Notes under the pieces: generated by a model | Database searches by the model: none | What the model was told of the DNA's origin: nothing | The model's input: the letters and a program-made list of their open reading frames with translations, nothing else | NCBI RefSeq assembly: GCF_000147815.2 | Contig: NC_015957.1 | Coordinates: 2,480,001-2,544,000 of the forward strand | Origin: Streptomyces violaceusniger Tu 4113 | GTDB lineage: Bacteria > Actinomycetota > Actinomycetes > Streptomycetales > Streptomycetaceae | DNA length: 64,000 nt | Direction: 5' to 3' | Position numbers and translations under genes: made by a program | Shown here: positions 61,632-64,000 of the stretch, piece by piece | Layout of the letters: every line of letters starts with the position of its first letter | Position numbering within the stretch: position 1 is the stretch's first letter

Positions 61632-62447
61632 TCAGACGCGGCAGAGGATCTCACCGTGCAGGACGGCGAACCAACCGTCCGGGGCCTCGCCCCACGCCCG
61701 CCACGCCTCCGCGATCGACCGCAGTTCCTCCTCGGTGGCATGGCCGCCGTCCACCGCGCGCCGGGCGTAGGAGGAGGCGACCGTGCGGTCCGCCCACAGC
61801 CCGCTCCACCACGCCCGCTCCTCCTCGGTGGCGTAGCACCACGCCGAGGCGGTCGAGGTGATGCCGATGTCGGTGAACCCCGCCTCCAGCGCCCAGGAGC
61901 GCAGCCTGCGACCGGCGTCCGGCTCACCGCCGTTGGCCCGCGCGACCCGGTGGTAGAGGTCCAGCCAGCCGTCCAGGCCGGGGACGGACGGGTACCAGGT
62001 CATGGCGGCGTAGTCGGAGTCGCGCACCGCCACGATGCCGCCCGGCGCGCACACCCGGCGCATCTCGCGCAGCGCCCCCACCGGGTCGCCGACGTGCTGC
62101 AGCACCTGATGGGCGTGGACCACGCAGAAGGAGTCGTCGGGGTAGTCCAGTGCGTGGACGTCGGCGACCGCGAAGGACACGTTCGTCAGCCCGCGCTCCT
62201 CGGCCACCGAGCGGGCCCGCTCCAGGATGGAGTCCGCGGCGTCGACGCCCGTGACCTGCCCCTGGGGGACCAGTTCGGCCAGGTCGGCGGTGATGGTGCC
62301 GGGGCCGCAGCCGATGTCCAGGATCCGCATATGGGGCCGGAGATGGCCGGTGAGATACGCGGCGGAGTTGGCCGCCGTGCGCCAGGTGTGCGAGCGCAGC
62401 ACCGACTCATGGTGGCCGTGGGTGTAGACGGCGGCGTCCTTCGACAT
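61632..62447 (-). CDS. UbiE/menaquinone-type class I SAM methyltransferase
   Basis: A 271-residue methyltransferase. Motif I ILDIGCGPGTITADLAELVP begins near residue 43, motif II AVADVHALDYPDDSFCVVHAHQVLQHV follows, and motif III MRRVCAPGGIVAVRD completes the SAM site. The C-terminal helical part (EEERAWWSGLWADR) resembles ubiquinone/sterol-type enzymes. The ATG at 62447 follows GGGGAG by 7 bases. Only about 60 bases upstream the sequence turns into an IS30 transposase remnant, so its promoter may be partly replaced. Confidence 0.87.
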   Translation of the reverse strand: MSKDAAVYTHGHHESVLRSHTWRTAANSAAYLTGHLRPHMRILDIGCGPGTITADLAELVPQGQVTGVDAADSILERARSVAEERGLTNVSFAVADVHALDYPDDSFCVVHAHQVLQHVGDPVGALREMRRVCAPGGIVAVRDSDYAAMTWYPSVPGLDGWLDLYHRVARANGGEPDAGRRLRSWALEAGFTDIGITSTASAWCYATEEERAWWSGLWADRTVASSYARRAVDGGHATEEELRSIAEAWRAWGEAPDGWFAVLHGEILCRV

Positions 62448-62507
62448 GGCGGAACTCCCCCTTCGGGACCGGTGAGCGGGTGGCTCCACGATAGAAGGCG
62501 TCTCGCA

Positions 62508-63119
62508 TCACGAGAAGAACCGTCTCACTATGCAAGCAGTGTGGGTCACGTGCATCTCCGGCCGGTCGGGGAACTTCTGCCGCAGAGCCTGGCATATCTG
62601 CTCCGGGCTCCACTTCTCGTCCAGCATCGCCTGGACAGCGTCCCGCAGCCCGGGAGCTTCGTTGATCTTGCGGGGCTTGGGGCGGGGGCGGCGGGCGTCC
62701 GCGCGAGCCTGGGCCGCGTGCGGGCGGTAGTGCCATGTGCCGCGAGTGCCCATGGTGCGGTTGCGGCGGACTTCCCGGCTGACCGTGGACGGGCTGCGGC
62801 CCAGTTCGGCGGCGATCGCGCGGATCGTGGCCTTCTCCCGCAGCCGGTCCGCGATGTGAATGCGGTCTGCCTCAGGCAAGTACCGGGACGGCCCGGAAGG
62901 CGCTGCCACCGCGTTGACCGGTGGCAGCGCCTTCCGGTTTCCGTATGCGTGACGCCCGTTGCGCCACTTCTGGCCGGTCCGTTCGTCGATCCCGACGATC
63001 CGGCACGCTTCCCGGTTGCTCACGCCCTGCTGCATGAGCCGGGAGTATGCCTCCCGCTCCCGGGTCAGCTTCTTCCTACCCTGAGGCTTCGTCCGGTCCT
63101 TACGGATCTCGAAGTCCAT
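62508..63119 (-). pseudogene. IS30-family transposase, N-terminal fragment
   Basis: A frame of about 203 codons from ATG 63119 matches the first half of an IS30 transposase: helix-turn-helix regions SRLMQQGVSNREACRIVGIDERTGQKWRNGR and ATIRAIAAELGRSPSTVSREVRRN, and the linker WSPEQICQALRQKFPDRPEMHV. After VTH (near 62550) the expected HETIYQ and the whole DDE core are missing; the frame runs out within ten codons of unrelated sequence. It cannot transpose. A longer frame from 63146 would start within the element's terminal sequence and is less likely. Confidence 0.88.
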
Positions 63120-63158
63120 CGCATCCCCTGAACTGGGGTGTTGCAACGACTCCTAGAA
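62548..63158 (-). mobile_element. Remnant of an IS30-family insertion sequence
   Basis: The 5' end of the element is preserved: GGGGTGTTGCAACGACTCC (top strand about 63138-63156) looks like an IS30-type terminal repeat next to the transposase start. The other half and the second end are deleted at about 62550, where methyltransferase upstream sequence begins. The boundaries are estimates because no matching second terminus is present in the window. Confidence 0.65.
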
Positions 63159-63204
63159 CCCAAGGGACCCCCACCGCCCCTTCGGCGGAACGTGCTGCGG
63201 GAAT

Positions 63205-63588
63205 TCAGGGCGGCTCGGCCACATCGCCCAGGCTGATCACGCCCAGTGGACGCCCCGCCTCGACGACCGGAAGCCGCCCGACCGCATATCTCCGCATCAG
63301 CGCGGCCGCCTCGGCCACCTCCTCGTCCGGCCCGATGGTCACCGGGTCCGGAGTGCACACGGCGTGGCAGGTGACGGCGAGGGGGTCGATGCCCTCGGCG
63401 ACAGCGCGGAGGGTGATGTCGCGGTCGGTGAGCACACCGAGCAGCTCCCCGTCGCTGGCGACCAGCACATCGCCGATGCCCTGTGCGCGCATCAGTTGAG
63501 CTGCTTCCACCAGCGAGGCATCGGGGTGCACCCAGATCACGGGCCGCGTCATGACTTCCCGCACATAGCGAGGTGGGTCCTGGGACAT
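63205..63588 (-). CDS. Tandem CBS-domain protein
   Basis: A 127-residue protein consisting of one CBS pair: VREVMTRPVIWVHPDASLVEAAQLMRAQGIGDVLVAS...LLGVLTDRDITLRAVAEG and VCTPDPVTIGPDEEVAEAAALMRRYAVGRLPVVE...LGVISLGDVA. CBS pairs bind adenosine nucleotides as energy sensors. The second domain ends quickly at DVAEPP, somewhat shorter than relatives of about 140 residues; the IS30 remnant begins about 50 bases beyond its stop, so a shortened end caused by that insertion is possible. The 5' region 63589-63720 holds no gene. Confidence 0.87.
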   Translation of the reverse strand: MSQDPPRYVREVMTRPVIWVHPDASLVEAAQLMRAQGIGDVLVASDGELLGVLTDRDITLRAVAEGIDPLAVTCHAVCTPDPVTIGPDEEVAEAAALMRRYAVGRLPVVEAGRPLGVISLGDVAEPP

Positions 63589-63720
63589 CTGTCCACCTCC
63601 CCTTCGTGGGTGATGTGCTGCCCGCAGTACCCGCGCGGGGCGGGGGCTATGCGTGCCGGTGTGCGCCGTCCCTCGGTGTGTCGCCGTCGCTCCATGTCTT
63701 ACGACGGTCTTGCGAGGGTC

Positions 63721-64000
63721 TTACGAGGCCGGGCGCAGCCCCAGCGCCGAGACCACCTCCTGCACCGTGTGGAACGTCCGGTCCGCGGGCAGTTCCTCGG
63801 CCAGAGCGATCAGACCATCCGGTGTGTGCCGTTCCTCCAGGACGCGCAACAGCTCCTCACGATCGGCGGGGAACGACGTACGTCCCAGCCGGCGCGCGAA
63901 CTCGAACCGCACCGTCTCGGCCTCACCGGTCGTCCCGCGGGCCGGGATCGGCCCCTGGGTCACGTCCGGGTCGTCGTCGGCGGCCGGCTCCGGGTCGTGC
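63721..64000 (-). CDS. DUF2795 protein (5' end probably outside window)
   Basis: The C-terminal part reads FPADREELLRVLEERHTPDGLIALAEELPADRTFHTVQEVVSALGL, the DUF2795 pattern of small actinobacterial proteins of unknown function. A GTG at 63963 could start an 80-residue form, but the frame stays open to the window edge with acidic residues (HDPEPAADDDPD), typical of the disordered N-terminus of this family, so I treat it as running off the end. Confidence 0.75.
   Translation of the reverse strand, partial: HDPEPAADDDPDVTQGPIPARGTTGEAETVRFEFARRLGRTSFPADREELLRVLEERHTPDGLIALAEELPADRTFHTVQEVVSALGLRPAS

Overview
This window is high-GC actinobacterial DNA. Its gene content, GTG/TTG starts and GC-rich intergenic hairpins fit a Streptomyces (or close relative) chromosome, probably outside the core, because conserved metabolic blocks alternate with lineage-variable cassettes. 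I see no tRNA, rRNA, CRISPR array or intact transposon.

Layout. 1-3754: three plus-strand genes for reductive pyrimidine/hydantoin breakdown (omega-aminotransferase, dihydropyrimidinase, F420-type LLM oxidoreductase). 3948-6701: a possible 20-residue leader ORF, an O-methyltransferase-family protein without the usual catalytic His, and a DHA2 efflux pump. 6710-7845: a repeat-only stretch. 7969-11239: inositol-monophosphatase-like phosphatase, FAD oxidoreductase and a stand-alone hemC. 11270-19877 (minus strand): a four-gene vWA / MoxR / protease-VMAP / Trypco1 locus whose vWA protein is a 1619-residue fusion carrying two degenerate kinase domains, a zinc ribbon and a ParA/EspI-like ATPase domain. 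This is the best candidate for an undescribed system. 20019-24281: alkylation repair (Ada-AlkA, Ogt), then Sir2 and an ADP-ribosylglycohydrolase. 24381-28125: glycerate kinase, a 23-bp repeat array, and pssA-psd for phosphatidylethanolamine synthesis.

28306-34469 (minus): a complete ethylmalonyl-CoA pathway operon in order ccr, ecm, mcl, mch, mcd, with a promoter that has a 15-bp palindrome exactly filling its spacer. Next is a divergent pair of secreted glycosidases (GH95-like and GH97, 34837-39702), then a TetR regulator and a double 3-hydroxyacyl-CoA dehydrogenase that belong functionally with the acyl-CoA block. 43334-48504: HEAT protein, an Rv2578c-type radical SAM gene with an SOS-box-like site, an SRPBCC protein, and a DHA2 transporter fused to three beta-sandwich domains. 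48670-51872: a PAS-GAF-SpoIIE-HATPase regulator coupled to a methyltransferase. 52078-57610: five overlapping or abutting genes (M55 D-aminopeptidase, M20 hydrolase, S9 peptidase, Sfp-type phosphopantetheinyl transferase, GNAT). 57727-64000: DUF5107 protein, a third repeat array, DUF5709, VOC, a methyltransferase, an IS30 transposase remnant, a CBS protein and a DUF2795 gene leaving the window.

Three intergenic regions (about 6.7-7.8, 25.7-26.4 and 60.0-60.7 kb) hold unrelated GC-rich tandem or dispersed repeats. They keep several frames open by composition alone, so I treat the long frames there as spurious. Functions are assigned from motifs and family knowledge; no database search was run.
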